This document shows, piece after piece, positions 62,041-64,000 of a stretch of 64,000 bases of DNA. The notes below the pieces were generated by a model. It saw only the letters and a program-made list of their open reading frames with translations, made no database searches and was not told the DNA's origin. Numbering within the stretch: position 1 is the first letter of the stretch; every line of letters begins with the position of its first letter. Position numbers and translations under genes: made by a program. The stretch lies in assembly GCF_051400755.1 (NCBI RefSeq), contig NZ_JBLFFL010000001.1:1054001-1118000 (forward strand). The letters run 5' to 3'. The stretch is from Parapedobacter sp051400755. Lineage in GTDB: Bacteria > Bacteroidota > Bacteroidia > Sphingobacteriales > Sphingobacteriaceae.

Positions 62041-64000
62041 TTAAAAACTAAAATTGATTTCCATTCCAAAGTAAGGGCCGTTGGTGTCACGCCGGACATG
62101 CAGGATACCGTATTCCTCATAATCGGGCGCATAGGTAAAGAGGCGATTGACAAACATGGACACACGGATCTGGTCGCGAAATGATTTGGAAGCCTTTACA
62201 TTGATCTGCATCTTAAACGGCTCCACGTATCGCCTGAATTCCGTAGGGTTTGTCGGTTCAACAAGCCATTGCAGATCGGCATCCTCCTGATCCGCCGGTA
62301 TAAAGGGATGCATCGCTCCTTCAATATCGATGTACTGCACCGGAACACCGCTCCGGGGGACGGTCTGCTCCGCCCTGAACAAGGTGCTTTGCAGCGAAAC
62401 GTACGCATTGAGCCCGATGCCGGGCAGGTAGCCATCAGCGGTGAGGTTGGTATTGAATACCTCTCGGTCATAGCTTTCCCGATTTCCCGCATAGATACCG
62501 ACATATTGCCGCACCTGGTCATCGGCGGTGATGGCTGTCGTGGGAATCACCTTTGAATAGGGTTCGCTGTTGCGGTAGACTGTGTGAAACCACGCACCGT
62601 TGAGGGTAACACGGGCATTGAGCCAAGCCATGCGCGTGGAAGTAAATTGAAATTCCATCCCTTTCTTGAGGATGCTGCTTCCATTGCTGTGTTGAGTATA
62701 GCCCCAATATTCGGTGACCTCCTCATAGGTGAAATCACCGAGTTGCGGCGGAGCCGTGAGCGCCCCGGCATCGATGGAGGTGCCATCATACTGCCGATAG
62801 GCCAAGGCGGTGTATTGAGAGACATCGCGGAAACCGGTATGCATGCGTTCTCGGAAGTAGGTGACAGATAACCGATTCCCCTCATACTGCAAATCGGTAC
62901 TAAGCTCCCATTTATGGTTTACCGCCGCCCCGAGTTCGGGATTGACCCGATCGATGATGTAGGTCATCACGTTGGCCTTGCGGTAGTCGGGGTTATTGTG
63001 GTAGAAATTGAGCTGGATCAGATCCTGGTAATCGGGCGCCGGATAAAGCTGATCCATCGTCGGCGTTTTGGTATGGGTCCCATAGCCTCCCCCCAACGCC
63101 ACCCACAGGGAGTGGCCTGCGACATCCACCGCAGGCAGGCTCCATTTCGCATTGATGCGCGGATCAGCCAAGAGCTTGCCGGCAAGCGCGTAACGGCGGT
63201 CCATGTTGATCATGCTCATTCCGCGAAGTCCGGTCATCAGAGTAAACCGGTGCGTCCCGACCGCGAAATTGATCAGGTCTTCGGCAAAGAAAGACACTAC
63301 CTGCGTAGCGGGAATGCTGTGAAACGCCCGTGGCCGCCCAGTGGAACCGCTCTGGTTAGGTGGAAGGTCGAGGTTATATACCAGCCCCTCGCCAAAATTC
63401 TTGCTGTAATTGCCCTCCACGCCGAGCTTAAGATCGTGTTGCAGCGGACCGGATACGGCGCTTAGTTGCAAACGGGCCTTCAAGAACGCTGTAAGCGGTT
63501 GGCCATCCACGATAAGGTGCGAGGCATAACTCGGAGTGATGTATGATGCATCGTGTGCCCCTTCGACCAACGCATTGGCCAGGATGGTGGCCGATGGTGC
63601 TTGTATCCATTTAACCTGGTCTATCCGGTCGCGTTGGTAACTGACCTTAGACGTCAGCTCCAGGGATTCCAGCAAGGGGTGTTCACGCCAGGCTAGCAGC
63701 ACCTGATTGTTGAGACCATAACTGTTGAACGTCGAGGAATACCGGTCTATGGGCGCATAGCCGTTGTCGGGATCCACCTTCTCCCGGTCGATATTGGTTT
63801 GATAGTCAAGCGCCGCGGTCCACGCCAGCCGTCGCCGGGCGTTATCCCAATTTTTATTGGTGCGCAGCGAACCGTTGACGCGCTGGTAGTTTTCAAAATC
63901 GTTGCGGGGGTCGTCCTTGGCATCCAGAAAGCCGCCGTCCAGGTTGATCACGAGGTTTTGCTTCGTTAAGCTGAACCCCTTCCCGATGGAGGCCAGTTTT
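62041..64000 (-). CDS. TonB-dependent receptor, C-terminal part (N-terminus beyond window)
   Basis: About 650 residues of a TonB-dependent outer-membrane transporter, running off the right edge of the window; the frame is open to the edge (the GTG at 63951 is internal). Barrel strands are plain, and the end is GPYFGMEINFSF, a typical barrel end with terminal Phe. The plug, TonB box and signal are outside. It starts an operon with DUF4876, DUF6850 and the peroxidase. Confidence 0.88.
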   Translation of the reverse strand, partial: KLASIGKGFSLTKQNLVINLDGGFLDAKDDPRNDFENYQRVNGSLRTNKNWDNARRRLAWTAALDYQTNIDREKVDPDNGYAPIDRYSSTFNSYGLNNQVLLAWREHPLLESLELTSKVSYQRDRIDQVKWIQAPSATILANALVEGAHDASYITPSYASHLIVDGQPLTAFLKARLQLSAVSGPLQHDLKLGVEGNYSKNFGEGLVYNLDLPPNQSGSTGRPRAFHSIPATQVVSFFAEDLINFAVGTHRFTLMTGLRGMSMINMDRRYALAGKLLADPRINAKWSLPAVDVAGHSLWVALGGGYGTHTKTPTMDQLYPAPDYQDLIQLNFYHNNPDYRKANVMTYIIDRVNPELGAAVNHKWELSTDLQYEGNRLSVTYFRERMHTGFRDVSQYTALAYRQYDGTSIDAGALTAPPQLGDFTYEEVTEYWGYTQHSNGSSILKKGMEFQFTSTRMAWLNARVTLNGAWFHTVYRNSEPYSKVIPTTAITADDQVRQYVGIYAGNRESYDREVFNTNLTADGYLPGIGLNAYVSLQSTLFRAEQTVPRSGVPVQYIDIEGAMHPFIPADQEDADLQWLVEPTNPTEFRRYVEPFKMQINVKASKSFRDQIRVSMFVNRLFTYAPDYEEYGILHVRRDTNGPYFGMEINFSF

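Overview
The window is a dense, ordinary chromosomal stretch of a Bacteroidota bacterium, most likely of the Sphingobacteriaceae (inferred). The grounds are the gene families (PorP/SprF with a gliding-type C-terminal sorting domain, DUF4153, DUF4890, DUF4876, DUF6850, TMEM220-like, a eukaryote-like UDP-glucose dehydrogenase, menaquinone made through futalosine) and the promoters, which match the Bacteroidota pattern TTTG/TTG, about 19-20 bases, TAnnTTTG. I see no rRNA, tRNA, IS element, prophage or CRISPR array.

Layout. 0.1-6 kb, minus strand: dnaG, yraN, a glutaminyl cyclase lipoprotein, trkH and trkA. 6.2-18.2 kb: ugd, an S41 protease, pdhA-pdhC (E1 alpha, E2), a small lipoprotein, gcvP, a minus-strand TPP riboswitch with no gene behind it, a TMEM220-like protein and dnaA. 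18.2-25.5 kb: small enzymes, a Crp-like regulator, lpxK, mqnB, pdhB, doxX and a sulfhydrylase. 25.5-38.2 kb: OsmC, YceI, a DUF2157 membrane protein, a retropepsin-PDZ protease, the CPBP-DUF2007-cdsA-DUF2461 run, anmK, gcvH, vanZ, comF, rlmN, an amidohydrolase, a Nudix enzyme and a PAP2 protein. 38.5-45.3 kb: a four-gene surface island made of a repeat protein with two identical GC-rich 276-bp units, an L-type lectin protein, a type-B sorted protein and a PorP/SprF channel. 45.3-55.6 kb: a membrane-anchored patatin, a secreted VOC protein, DUF4153, a sigma factor/HEAT protein/DUF4097-like operon, a DMT exporter, a NYN-domain nuclease and a YjbR protein. 55.6-64 kb: two near-identical stand-alone small-RNA-like units flanking a TIM-barrel isomerase and a DUF5005-like protein, then a minus-strand operon of TonB receptor (cut by the window edge), DUF4876 lipoprotein, DUF6850 barrel and di-haem peroxidase.

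Functional links. Pyruvate dehydrogenase is split over two loci (pdhA-pdhC and pdhB about 10 kb apart), and so is glycine cleavage (gcvP, gcvH). The surface island looks like one type IX secretion unit. The most unusual signals are the paired small-RNA units, whose terminator stems differ by matched changes and whose promoters carry a perfect operator palindrome; the orphan TPP riboswitch facing the 3' end of gcvP; tandem 16-bp palindromes upstream of the DMT exporter; and several promoters whose -7 box lies only 3-6 bases before the start codon, implying leaderless mRNAs.
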